Part shown: positions 32,461 through 42,745 of the stretch, piece after piece
Layout: each line of letters opens with the position of its first letter
How positions within the stretch are numbered: the first letter of the stretch is position 1
Assembly (NCBI GenBank): GCA_963575745.1
Contig: CAUYUJ010007236.1
Location: 335,001-399,000, forward strand
Source: Prorocentrum cordatum
Taxonomy: Eukaryota > Sar > Dinophyceae > Prorocentrales > Prorocentraceae
Direction: 5' to 3'
Length of the DNA stretch: 64,000 nt
Notes under the pieces: generated by a model
What the model saw: the letters and a program-made list of their open reading frames with translations, nothing else
Database searches by the model: none
What the model was told of the DNA's origin: nothing
Made by a program: the position numbers and the translations under genes

Positions 32461-32463
32461 AAA

Positions 32464-32635
32464 GTGACATAAACATGAAAACTCGGAGGTCCGCGAGGAT
32501 TTCTCGGATCGGCGCTGGACCCCCCCCCCTGGCACGCGGAGCGCGCCAGGGTCGGCGCCGGAGGCGCCGCCGGGGGGGCCCCAGCGCCGATCCGAGAAAT
32601 CCGCGCGGATCTCCCAGTTTTGATGTTTATCCCAC
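32464..32635. repeat. Foldback element with 55-bp arms
   Basis: The left arm starts GTGACATAAACATGAAAAC and ends ATCGGCGCTGG. The reverse complement of the right arm starts GTGGGATAAACATCAAAAC and ends identically. There are about seven mismatches in 55 bp by eye. The GC-rich core is itself palindromic (GGCGCCGGAGGCGCC). The family also occurs at 19,576-19,690. Confidence 0.85.
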
Positions 32636-32647
32636 TTTTGGTTCCCC

Positions 32648-32894
32648 TATAGGGGGCCACATGCGAACCCCCCCCTCCCCCTCAGAAATCGTGGAGGGGT
32701 AGGGGTACAGTGCCGTTTTCAGTACATGCTCCGCGAGCGGACCATATATTAGAAATAAAGGGCTGATTAATAAATGCAAGGATGAGTTTATGCATTAATT
32801 TATTCATAAATTAATCATGCCTTAAAATTCCTATATATTAGAAAATCCTATGTTTAAAAAACTGCCCTGTAGGGTTCGCACGTGGCCCCCTACG
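32648..32894. repeat. AT-rich insert between inverted 24-bp ends
   Basis: TAGGGGGCCACATGCGAACC (about 32,651) and GGGTTCGCACGTGGCCCCCT (about 32,872) are inverted copies about 200 bp apart. Between them lies AT-rich DNA with GCATTAATTTATTCATAAAT, rare in this GC-rich region. Possibly a short non-autonomous element. The 5' copy lies next to the 32,464-32,635 foldback. Confidence 0.6.
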
Positions 32895-33014
32895 TTTTGT
32901 CCCCCCCATTCTCCTCGGCCCCTAGCTATAGGCTCGGTGCGGGCGTGTGTGCGGCCGGCCCCGGGGCTCGGGCCTCCCTCCTCCTGCCTCCTGCTCCCTG
33001 CTCCTCTGCCTCCT

Positions 33015-33355
33015 CCCTCCTCCTCCTCCTCCTCCTCCTCCTCCTCCTCCTCCCCTTCCTCCTCCCTCCTCCTCCTCCTCCTCCTCCTCCTCCCTCCCTC
33101 CTCCTCCTCATCCTCCCCTCCTCCTCCTCCTCCTCCTCCTCCTCCTCTCCTCCTCCTCCTCCTCCTCCTCCTCCTCCTCCTCCTCCTCCTCCTCCCCTCA
33201 CTCCTCCTCCTTCCTCCTCCTCGTCCTCCTCCCCCTCCCTCCTCCTCCATCCTCCTCACTCATCCTCCTCCTCCCTCCTCCTCCTCCTCCTCCTCCTCCT
33301 CCTCCTCCTCCATCCTCCTCCTCCTCCCTCCTCCTCCATCCTCCTCCTCCTCCTC
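33015..33355 (+). repeat. CTC microsatellite
   Basis: About 340 bp of CTCCTC with scattered interruptions, the reverse strand of the GGA arrays at 22-27 kb. Confidence 0.98.
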
Positions 33356-33821
33356 GGCCCCTGGCTATTGCTCTTGTGGTTGCTCTTCCGGTGGCTCTCC
33401 CTAGACCCTCTCGCGCTGTGAACAAGATCCCGACGAGAGGTGTTTCGCTATCTGGGGGCCCTCACCGGGCCTCGGGACCGTCAGAGAACGACTCAGGATG
33501 GAACACCAGTCTGGGGGAAGGGTCCCGACCTTCCTGGGGGTCGCGTCGTGAAGAAGTCCTGACGTCGGGGGTCTGAGTCTTGCATGCCCTTCCTGTCCCT
33601 CGTCTCGTTCCGCCGCCCGCCGCGCGTGTGCATGCTGCCGACCCCAGGGCCATCATTGATCACTGGGTACGCACGGCCGATGCAGAGCTGCCAGACAGGT
33701 TGACGCAACCGATCGGCTGGATGTTGTCACGTGCTGAGTGGTTGGAGAAGTCGTTCTGGTCATAGACATGGCCCTTCGGCCTCGGGAGCGTTCAGGCTTC
33801 ACCAGCGATTCCTCTTTGAGG

Positions 33822-34175
33822 TCATCGTTTGCGTCCTTGGTGCGCAAGGGCACCGACGTCTGCTCCTCTACCGGGCATGCGTGGACGGTATTGGTGGAGT
33901 GTCCAGGTTTGACATACCGAAGCGGTCGCGATCGCACTCACTTCACTGTACCGAAAAGTTAGCTTCTTAGATTTTGCTACCGCCCAGGGCAAGTTGCAGT
34001 ACGCTTGGACCTCTTGAACGGCATATTCCCTTTCGTTGCGTAGTGTCGGTTCGAGCTTTCGAAGCACGCTGTCATTCTTCCATTCTACGACCCCGAAGCC
34101 AGCTGCTTCACTAACAGGAGGGATCAGAGTTGCGCAGAGGAGACGGGGAATCAGCAAAGTCAATCTCAAGGGCAC
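33822..34175 (-). CDS. Unrecognised minus-strand ORF, possibly an exon
   Basis: A frame of 117 codons with balanced composition, unlike the low-complexity frames around it. It opens with a hydrophobic stretch (MPLRLTLLIPRLLCATLIPP) that could act as a signal peptide, then VEWKNDSVLRKLEPTLRNER and YCNLPWAVAKSKKLTF. A second minus frame (33,653-33,937) partly overlaps it with equally plausible composition, so a frameshift or splice join is possible. I recognise no family. Confidence 0.25.
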   Translation of the reverse strand: MPLRLTLLIPRLLCATLIPPVSEAAGFGVVEWKNDSVLRKLEPTLRNEREYAVQEVQAYCNLPWAVAKSKKLTFRYSEVSAIATASVCQTWTLHQYRPRMPGRGADVGALAHQGRKR

Positions 34176-34554
34176 GGACGGAAATCATCGCGGATCCATC
34201 ACACGTTTTTGCTACACGCGTCAATATTGCAATTGCAGCGTAAATTGTGATTTACACACTACGACGTGAGGACCAAACGTTCCGAGTTCCATTTGCACTT
34301 CTCTGACTCATTGAGCACATGCTATAACAGACATGCATGCCAGAAGGCGACGAAGTTGATTTTTGAGTGACGGATTGACACAAGACACCACGTGGTCATA
34401 TTTGACATCATGTGGTACGTGAGCCCGTTTATTCACGAGTACACGAACAAGCAATAAACGTACGCCGAGGAAGTGATTTCTTCACCAAGCAGCCCAAAGC
34501 AGTGCTTGCACGTAGTGTTTCTTACTGGTCGTCTAAGGAATTGGGCCTACGCGT
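34176..34554. other. No recognised feature
   Basis: Balanced composition and no clear repeats or coding signals. Confidence 0.4.
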
Positions 34555-34685
34555 CAGTCCGGCGGCGGGTATGTTGTCGCCGTCGCCGCCCTGTCGCCGC
34601 CTCTTCGCCGCCCGTCGTCTGTTCCTGCGCGTCCGTCTGGCGGCTATGGTGTCGCCGTTGCCGCCCCGTCGCCGCCTCGTCACCA
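34555..34685 (+). repeat. GTCGCCG(T/C)(C/T)GCCGCCC duplicated block
   Basis: TGTCGCCGTCGCCGCCCTGTC and its near copy TGTCGCCGTTGCCGCCCC lie about 75 bp apart as an imperfect tandem duplication of CGTCGCC-rich DNA. Confidence 0.5.
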
Positions 34686-34689
34686 TCGA

Positions 34690-35095
34690 TTGCACAAAAT
34701 CGAATGCTCGATTGCATCTCATAGTTTGCACAACATCGGTTGTACCGCATATATATATACACACATACACGCATAGATTGTACCACATGTATTGCACCAC
34801 GTTGATTTAGCAACATCAGTTGTACAACACCGATGGCTCAGCGAGTATTTCACAACATACACTGCACTACTCAGATTGCACTGCATGTACTGCACCGCCT
34901 GGAACGCACTGTATGGAATGCATTGCATAGGTTGCCCAACATACATGGCATCACAAATATGGCACCACGTCGGTTGCACCATCTAGATTGCGCAAGACAT
35001 AGATTGTACCACGTAGATTGCGCCTCATATATTGTTCCACCTACATTGCATCACGTACATTGCACAACACGGGTTGCACAGCATAGGTGCCAGAA
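34690..35095 (+). repeat. Degenerate ~18-bp minisatellite
   Basis: More than 20 diverged units near CATAGATTGTACCACGTA. It includes a short (TA)n run at 34,750-34,760. No coding signal. Confidence 0.7.
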
Positions 35096-35725
35096 ACATA
35101 CAGTTTGAGGTCCACGCAGGCTAGACGTTCTTCATTGGTCGACCTCTCTACTTGACTGTTCACACGTTTGTTTTTGGACACGGACCCAGAACCAACGCCT
35201 GGCCGTAGGGCCTCCATTTTTTGTTGTGGCCATCCGATGGGGTCTTGCCTCGCCTGCTCGCATGGGTTGCGATGGCGACTGCTGCGCTGCTGTATGACGG
35301 CCAGCTGGCACAGCAGCATTCCCATGTTTTGTTTATGTGGAGCTCAGCTTGCCCCAACTTGACGCATGCATCGTCTTACACCAGAGGCAGCGTACAAGAT
35401 GAGCCGTGCCAATGCGTATAATCTTTGATATTCATTGGCTTGCCCAGGATCGGTGCAGATGTAATGAGCTGCCTGCGGCAAGTCCCGCCACAGTGCCAGC
35501 ACAGCTTTCTCGGTTGTCTGTGCTTTCTCGGTTGTCTGTGCTCGGGGCAGCACGGAGGCACAGACGAATGGCATCTCTTGTGTTTGGAGCTCGATCGGTC
35601 GTAACACGTGGCGCGCCGTTTATTGGGCCGCTTTGGGAGGTTATGGGAGCATCGTGCTTGCGGCCGTCATTTGTGACACCCAGGTGTTCTGAAGATTGTG
35701 TTGCGTCTTTGATGTATGTGAGCTT
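35096..35725. other. No recognised gene
   Basis: Balanced composition. A direct repeat GCTTTCTCGGTTGTCTGTGC occurs twice in tandem at about 35,503-35,541. Confidence 0.4.
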
Positions 35726-35729
35726 GTCT

Positions 35730-35746
35730 GGTGATGTTGATGATGC

Positions 35747-35778
<32 letters not shown>

Positions 35779-36212
35779 CTGACGACGATGGTGATGGTTG
35801 TTATGCGAATGCTGGTGTTGTTGACGTTGATATGGCGGTGATGCTGAGGATGACGGCGAGGACGGTGATCTGATGTTCATGGCAATGGGAAAGGCATTGG
35901 GAATTCTGATGGTGTTGCTGATGATGGTGATGACGCCGGCAATGATGATGGTGATGGTGACGGCGATTGTGATGGTGATGGTGATGTCGATGTTGATGAT
36001 GTTGATAAGATTGGTGATGTTGCTGATGATGTTGATGCTGATGTTGATGATGGTGACTGTGATGGTGATTGTGATGATATTGATGATGGTCATGATGATG
36101 AGTATTATGATGATGATGCTGATGATGATGCAGATGATTGGGATGAGGATGCTGATGATGATGATGCTGATGATGAGGATGAGGATGAGGACGATCATGA
36201 CAATTATGTGAT
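35730..36212 (+). repeat. GATGAT microsatellite, about 480 bp
   Basis: An imperfect (GATGAT)n run with GGTGAT and GTTGAT variants. The Met-rich plus frame and His/Ile-rich minus frames are artefacts of the repeat. Confidence 0.95.
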
Positions 36213-37800
36213 TGAGGAGACGGAAGAGGAGCATAATAGTGAGGAGGAGCAGGAGGAGGAGGCGGATCAGGAGGATAAGGAGGACGAGGAACGTCGTCAC
36301 CTATGACTTTTTCACTCGTCACTTCCTGAGGAGCCTTCATGGGCCTTTTTGGGTCCTTTGGGGCTGCTTTATGGGCTGCCTGGGGCGGAAGGCTCGAATT
36401 GTCGGTGCGTGTTCCCCTCTTGGGCCCTTCTTAGGGCAGTCGTGGGCCCTCTTGGGCAGTTTTCGGCGCCCTTGTACCTGTCTTGGAGCTCTTTTTGGCT
36501 ACCTTGGGCCCCCCTTGTGAGCGTTGCGGGTCTTCTTGGGGCGGTCTTGGGGGCCTCCTGAGTCGTGTTGGGACGTCGGAAGCTCGAAAAGGCGAGAACC
36601 CTAGACGCATCGCGAAAGTCACCAGAACTTCAAAGATTTTTGCCTCTCGGGGCCCTCTCGGGAAGGCTCTCGGGAAGGCTCTCGGGGTTCTCTTGGGACG
36701 CCTCAAAGGCATGTAAGGCCGTCTTGGCCATCTTGGGCGCCATACTTGGCCGTCTTCGATGCATTTTGGCCTTGGGAGCGCGAATTTGGTGCATTTTACA
36801 AGGGATTGTGGCCTCGGGCAGGGGGGGCGATCATCGAGGATCGAAGAAACCCTAACCCTAAGCAATCAGTGAAGACGTGGCCTCACTCATGTCCCCGTCT
36901 TTGCATCTGGGCGGTTTGTTCGATACACCTGCAGAAAAGATCCTGAGTCCCTAATGTCTCTGGTCCTCCCATCTCAGGTCCCCTGCCAAATGGTTCGGGG
37001 TCTCTTTATTGCTGATCAGGCGATGCGCGCGGCCCAGCGCTAGTAGAGGGGGGCGGTCACCAGAAGCTTACACAATCCCTGCCAGGCAGCACTTGGCATT
37101 CTGGCACGCCCAAAGGGGCCAGGTGGGCACGGTGGCGGACAGCGGGTGCCCTCCTACCCTCCACCTCCGCCTTCCATCCCTTCCGACCTCCGCGGAAGGT
37201 GCGGAAGAATTCATCGAAGCGCATGGAAGCCTGATGGAGTTCAGAGGGGGCGGAAGGTTCGGGCGGAACGTCTGGAAGAATGAGGCGGAGGGCACCGAGG
37301 AGGGGAATGCGGGTTGGGGGAGGGGGGGGGGGAGCGAGTGGCGCAGTTGTGCCGCCAGGTCTCATGGTGCCGTCCGGCCTACCTTCGCCGCGATGGCAGC
37401 GGTGGCCGTGGGCGCGGCCGCCGCCGTTGCCGCGGCGGCCTCCGGGCTGTGGCGACACAGAGGCGCGCCCGCGGTGGAACGGGAGGGTGATGGAGGACAA
37501 TCGTGTTGACCCAGTAGGGGGCCCGAGCCTCCTGCCAGCACCTCGGATCGAGTGCCGGGCTGTGCCGCCGATGGTGGCAGATGGGGCGGCACAGCCTCGA
37601 GGCAAGGCGGCAACGGTGTCAGGCGAATGTGTGCCCCCCCCTTTGGGGCATACCCTCGAAGTTGGGTATCTCGCTATCCACTGATCGTTCCCAGTGTGCA
37701 CGCATCGATACGCGTGTATACATCTGTACACACATATAGATTTACATTCTCCAGATTGATAGCATTATTTGGTCGCCGGTCTCACATTCAATACATGTGT
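36213..37800. other. Mixed sequence, no recognised gene
   Basis: 36,340-36,740 holds loose GGGCCCTTCTTGGG and CTCGGGAAGG repeats. 36,848-36,863 is a two-unit telomere-like AACCCTAACCCTAAGC. 37,130-37,500 has Gly/Arg/Ala-rich frames without motifs. Confidence 0.35.
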
Positions 37801-37804
37801 CGGT

Positions 37805-37880
37805 ACATCCATACACACATATATATATATAGATATATGTACATAAATATATAAATTTATATATATATATATATATATAT
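37805..37880 (+). repeat. AT microsatellite
   Basis: A (TA)n and ATATAG run immediately left of composite element 1. Confidence 0.95.
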
Positions 37881-38730
37881 ATCCGTAAGGGCTTCGCCCC
37901 CATGCCGCCGGCTCCTTCTCTTAGAATGGAATTTGCCAGAGCTGTGTTGGGATGCCTGGGCGTTGACGTGCAGCGAAGTTGGCTCTTCACGTGAGGGCCA
38001 ATATCGATGTACGAGGGTTTGTGGTTTCGGTGGCGCGACTATCAGGTAAGTTACAATGGTTTATGGCTTCGGGGACGCGACCATTGCGTAATTGACGAGG
38101 GTTTGTGGCCTCGGGGACGCAACTATTTGATAATGTAAACATGTGTATGGCCTCGGGGGCGCAAATGTTCTATAATTTACTGAGGTTCATGGCCTCGGGG
38201 ACGCGAGTATTGAAATTTGCGAAGGGTTTGTTGCCTCGGGGTCGCAAGTATGGTGTAAAGTGCAAAGGTTTATGGCCCTGGGGACGCGAGTATTGAGTAA
38301 TTGTCGAAGGTTTATGGCTTCGGGGGCGCGAATATTCCATACTTTCTATGGGTTTATGGTCTCAGAGGGCGCGAATCAGTATTCATTTACGAGGGTGCAT
38401 GGCCTCGGGGACGCGAATATTGTGTATTTTACTAAGGATTGTTTGGGCCTCGGGGACGCGAATACGGCGTAATTCAATTGGGATTATGGCTTCGTGGACG
38501 CGAATATCATGTACGTTTACTTGTCACACGCCCCCCCAGGAATTCAGACAACGCGATATGGGCGTGGTAAAAAAGCTGGGTTGGGGCTCTCCCCCCTCGC
38601 GCGTTCAGCAACAATTCACAGTAAGGAATCAGAAAGCAGGACTGTAACAGTGGAAACTGGAAACTGGAACAGGGAGCTGCAGTCCTCATCCTCGCAGCCT
38701 GGTGGCCCCGCAAGGGAGCCGGCGGATATA
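37878..38730 (+). mobile_element. Composite element 1: shared ends around a 43-bp satellite
   Basis: Left block TATCCGTAAGGGCTTCGCC ... CCGCCGGCTCC (37,880-37,915). Interior of about 12 units of roughly 43 bp around TATGGCCTCGGGGACGCGAA (37,985-38,520). Right block 38,531-38,727 begins CCCCCCCAGGAATTCAGACA and ends GGAGCCGGCGGATAT. The ends match composite element 2 but the interior does not. CCGCCGGCTCC at the left is the reverse complement of GGAGCCGGCGG at the right, suggesting short terminal inverted repeats. No protein is encoded; mobility is inferred. Confidence 0.55.
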
Positions 38731-39477
38731 TACACTTGTGTATATGTATCTCGACCGGTTTCAAGCCACACGCAGATATACACACATCCGCCACCGTATC
38801 TCGCGACACGAAGCGGAGTGCGGCCCCACGGGGGGCCCACGAGATGCCGCAGGAGGGGAGAACACGAGCCGACACCTCGAGCCCTCTTCGCCGCAGCGTC
38901 TTCCCCCGGTCGCCCGATGCACCCTCTGCGCGTCGCGTGCGGCAGCGCGCTCTGACGCTGATCGGCGCTCCCTCGCTCCAGCCGCCAGCACCTCCCGGGC
39001 TGCGTGCCGCGCCCGGCGGGCGGCTCGGCCAGCGCGGACCGAGCGCGCGGAGCCCATCGATGTGCCACCCTGCGCCGGGCGGAGGAGGGGGATCCCGTCG
39101 TGGCCCCCCCCCGTCTCGAGTCGGCACGGAGCGAGATGGGTACGGAGGGGATGGGTACAGTGCCCAACAGCGGTTCCTGTTCCTTCTGAACAGGACTCGC
39201 TGTCGGAGTCCCCGCGACCGCGGCCTGCCTCGAGGAAGCGCATGCATGGATCAAGGCATCCTCCTCCTCCTCCTCCTCCTCCTCCTCCTCCTCCTCCGCG
39301 TGGGTTCGCGACGAGCAGCCGCTCCCACAAAAGTTCGGCGAGCTCTCCGTTCCCAAAAACCAGGCGGCGCTGGCGCTTCATGCTTCGCCACGGTCGTGGG
39401 CGCCCGACCCACGGATCCGTCACCCCTGTTGGCGTGACCCCGAGCTTCCCCGCCCGATCCTCCCCTCCCGGGCCTCC
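38731..39477. other. GC-rich sequence with a CTC run
   Basis: (CTC)n lies at 39,258-39,297. Overlapping Arg/Ala/Pro-rich frames run on both strands and none shows a recognisable motif. Confidence 0.4.
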
Positions 39478-39494
39478 CGTCGTCGTCGCCGTCG

Positions 39495-39526
<32 letters not shown>

Positions 39527-39815
39527 CTCGTCGTCGTCCTCGTTGTCTTCCTCGTCCTCGTTGTCGTCCTCGTCCTCGTCGTCGTCCTTGTCCTCGTCGT
39601 CGTCGTCGTCCTCGTCGTCGTCCGCGTTGTCGTCGTCGTCCTCGTCGTCGTCGTCCTCGTCGTCGTCGTCGTCCTTGTCGTCGTTGTCGTCGTCCTCGTC
39701 GTCGTCCGCGTCGTCGCCCTCGTTGTCGTCCTCGTCGTTGTCGTCCTCGCTGTCGTCCTCGTCCTCGTCGTCGTTGTCGTCCTCGCTGTCGTCGCTGTCG
39801 TCGTCGCGATGGGCT
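39478..39815 (+). repeat. GTC microsatellite, about 340 bp
   Basis: (GTCGTC)n with CTC and TTG variants. It gives poly-Val, poly-Ser and poly-Asp frames. The minus frame is Asp/Glu-rich and could be mistaken for an acidic protein. Confidence 0.95.
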
Positions 39816-40038
39816 GGCCAGGCCGTGCTTCCCGCAGCCCGCGGGCGGCCGCCCCGCGCGCCGCCGGCGGCGAGCCCGAGGCGTTGCCGCTGGCCCCCGC
39901 GGCGGCCGCCTGAGGGCCGCCGCGCGGCGCCGCCCTGCGCTGCCCCACGCACGAGCCACGGCCACGAGCCGCCATCACATTTTATCGTCTCCAATCGTAT
40001 CGGGAGCTCCCGTGGCAGAAGAGCACCCAGAACGAGGT
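39816..40038. other. GC-rich, no feature seen
   Basis: Short GGCGGCCGCC-like palindromes only. Confidence 0.4.
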
Positions 40039-40124
40039 CCTCCGTGACAGAGGGGGGGCATCTTAGACCCCCTCTGTGACAGAGGGGGGGCATCTTAGAC
40101 CCCCTCTGTGACAGAGGGGGGGCC
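40039..40124. repeat. Three tandem hairpin units
   Basis: Units of about 38 bp. The second and third contain CCCCCTCTGTGACAGAGGGG, a strong hairpin, and units are joined by GGGCATCTTAGA. The first unit is CCTCCGTGACAGAGGGGG. Confidence 0.85.
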
Positions 40125-40169
40125 AAAAAGCAAATGATCACTTGAATGCGGCTTCTGGATTAGCATTGA

Positions 40170-40290
40170 GTCGGCACGCATGGCAGGTCCACGCCACACG
40201 AGCCACGAGCCACGAGCCGCACGAGTCACGGCCGTGGAGCCCCACGCGAGCCACAGCCACCGGCCACGAGCCACAGCGCACTGCGCCCAT
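40170..40290 (+). repeat. CACGAGCCACGAGCC minisatellite
   Basis: Irregular copies of CACGAGCCACGAGCC and GCGAGCCACAGCCACC. Confidence 0.7.
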
Positions 40291-40369
40291 GAAGGGTTCG
40301 CGCGCCCTCGTCCGGTTGCACGTGTGGGTCCCTGCCCAAGCCGGCGTGGCTCTAATCTACTCTGGCCTT

Positions 40370-40570
40370 GATCACCAGAAGGAGTTTCGAGCACCAAGAA
40401 AGTACCGAAACTGCAGGGTGTTCACGTCTCAGGCCGTGGGGGGCAATACTCGTTCGACACTTCGCCAGCGTGTCGGACAGACAGTGTTTCGATACTTTTC
40501 TGGCTGCTCGACATTACTCCTGGGATGTTGTCCTTACGCACACTGGAAACAGCATAAGCCCAATATGTTC
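40370..40570 (+). repeat. Dispersed repeat, partner at 30,527-30,705
   Basis: The better preserved of the two copies: TTTCGAGCACCAAGAAAG, TACCGAAACTGCAGG, TTTCGATACTTTTCTGGC, CTCCTGGGATGTTG. Confidence 0.55.
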
Positions 40571-40576
40571 TGGGCC

Positions 40577-41065
40577 TCCCCGATGGGGTCGGAGTAGATG
40601 AAGTTGGAGGATCGCGCGGCATCGCCGATGCATCGGCGATGTGGCGCAATGTTGCAGCCACAGACATCATGCTAGCATAAGGACTTGGCGTCGCGCGGAG
40701 GCGTGTTTTTTTTTGTTTTTGTTTCCGGCGAGGACCATCGAGGACCGACGCACACGCACGGGGAGTGGACGTCCGAGCGATGGCAACATAACGAACGCGG
40801 AATGTGGAACGAAGGGTCTCGTCAGGCCACGGCGAGTTTCGGCCGCGAGCGAATTTCCCGGCCACAGCTATCGTGCTACCACAAGTCTCTCCAGGCCTCC
40901 CAAGTAGGGTCGGAGTAGATGGGGTCGGAGGATCGCGCCGCATCGCCGATGGCTCGGCGATGCGGCTCGATGTGGAGCCCGACTTTTTTCTCCAAGCCAT
41001 TGTCGTCGATATGCCGCCGGCGTCGCCGATGTACCACCGATGCATCGCCGATGCATCGCTGATGC
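40577..41065 (+). repeat. Tandem ~320-bp duplication with GCATCGCCGATG palindromes
   Basis: GGGTCGGAGTAGATG begins both halves (about 40,589 and 40,909). Each then carries a palindrome; the perfect one at 40,937-40,966 pairs GCCGCATCGCCGA with TCGGCGATGCGGC around a TGGC loop. A degenerate run of GATGCATCGCCGATGC follows to 41,065. Confidence 0.65.
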
Positions 41066-41734
41066 GGCGCGATCATCTGGCCCCATCTGCTCGGGCCCCA
41101 GCTGGGGAGGCCTCTGGGAACGCTGAGCTGGGGAGCGAGGGGGCGCTGCCGGCCACGGCGAGCCTCGGCCACGAGGGAGGTCCCCGACCCTGGATCCATC
41201 CAAGAGCAGCGCCCTGAAAAAGTCGGAGCTCCCCCCTGGGCCCTGAAAGTTTGAGAAGGCCCGCCCCGTATCACCTCCGCCCCCCTGGGGGGGGGAGGAG
41301 AGGGGGCGGGGCTTCTCAGGAGGCTTGGGAGTGCCCCCCCTTGCCTTCCGAGAAGTGTACGAAGCCCTCCCGGGAGACACACAGAGAGCAGCCCTTCGGG
41401 AGACGCGAGGGCTTCTGAGGAGCCCCGCCGCCCTCTGGGAAGGCCGTCTCCGTCTCCTTTCCCCACCCCCCCCTCGCTCGCCGACGAGCCGAAGCGAGCA
41501 ACACTGTAGGTGGGGCAGCGGTCTGCGGTGCTGCTCCGCCCTCGCCAGCGTGGGCCCCCCTGGGGAGGATGGTCGCGCGCGCGCGTTGCCAACTCATTCG
41601 GGAGGGAAAGAAACACACAGACACAATTCATCGTCGATTCCTCAGAAAATATGGGAAAATATGGGAAGTGGGGGGGGGAGACAGAAACCCACAAAGTATA
41701 GGAAAATATTGGGAATCCTGTTATTTGTGTGTAT
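41066..41734. other. GC-rich, no recognised gene
   Basis: GGGCTTCTCAGGAGGCTTGG and GAGGGCTTCTGAGGAGCCCC (41,305-41,430) belong to the TTCTNAGAA palindrome family. No coding signal. Confidence 0.4.
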
Positions 41735-42745
41735 TTATCCGGAAGGGCTTCGCCCCCTGCCGCCGGCCCCCTCTCTCGGAGAATGGGCCATGGAAGAGCT
41801 AAGTCATGAGGCCTTGGCGCTGTCGTGAAGCAGTATCGAAACTTCATGCGAAGCCGATTCGCAATCAGCAAAACCAACTGATCACAAGAGGGGTTACCAC
41901 ACCTGGCGATTGGTAAGACGTGTATGGTTTACGGGCTTGGTTACCACACCTTGCGATTAAAGGGCCGAGGGAGTTCTCGCAGTTTGGGTTACCACGCCTT
42001 GCGATGGATGTGCGTGAAGGGTGGCACCGAATTTCAGAAATGTGCCGAATCCCCTGTGTTTTTGGACCCTGACCCCGCGGATCTGCGTGAGGGGTGGCAC
42101 CGAATTTCAGAAATGTGGCAAATCCCATGTGTTTTTGGACCCTGACCCCGCGGATCTGCGTGAGGGGTGGCACCGAATTTCAGAAATGTGGCAAATCCCC
42201 TGTGTTTTTGGACCCTGACCCCGCGGATCTGCGTGAGGGGTGGCACCGAATTTCAGAAATGTGGCAAATCCCATGTGTTTTTGGACCCTGACCCCGCGGA
42301 TCTGCGTGAGGGGTGGCACCGAATTTCAGAAATGTGGCAAATCCCATGTGTTTTTGGACCCTGACCCCGCGGATCTGCGTGAGGGGTGGCACCGAATTTC
42401 AGAAATGTGGCAAATCCATGTGTTTTTGGACCCTGACCCCGCGGATCTGCGTGAGGGGTGGCACCGAATTTCAGAAATGTGGCAAATCTCATGTGTTTTT
42501 GGACCCTGACCCCGCGGATCTGCGTGAGGGGTGTTGATTTCGAGCCCCCCCAGCAATTCAGACAACGCGCCCAGGAGACGCTAAAATCTGGTTTGGGCCT
42601 CCCCCCCCCTCGCGCGGTCAATCAACTAGTTACAGTAACCAGCAAGAAGCAGAACTGTAACACTGGAAACTACAAGCTACAACTGGTACAGGAAACTGCG
42701 AACCCGCGCCTACAGCCTGGTGGCCCCACAAGGGGGCCGGCGGAT
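41735..42745 (+). mobile_element. Composite element 2: shared ends around a 73-bp satellite
   Basis: Left block TTATCCGGAAGGGCTTCGCC ... CCGCCGGCCCCCT (41,735-41,785), matching element 1. The interior has three copies of a unit with GGTTACCACACCTTGCGAT (41,890-42,005), then seven 73-bp units (starts 42,021, 42,094, 42,167, 42,240, 42,313, 42,386, 42,458) around CTGACCCCGCGGATCTGCGT. Right block 42,545-42,743, homologous to 38,531-38,727, ends AGGGGGCCGGCGGATTTG. Here both ends carry the CCGCCGGCCCCCT form, whereas in element 1 both carry CCGCCGGCTCC. Confidence 0.6.

Noticed and set aside
39478-39815. Acidic Asp/Glu-rich protein on the minus strand (39,251-40,141)
   Set aside because: The composition follows from the GTC microsatellite. 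No other coding evidence.
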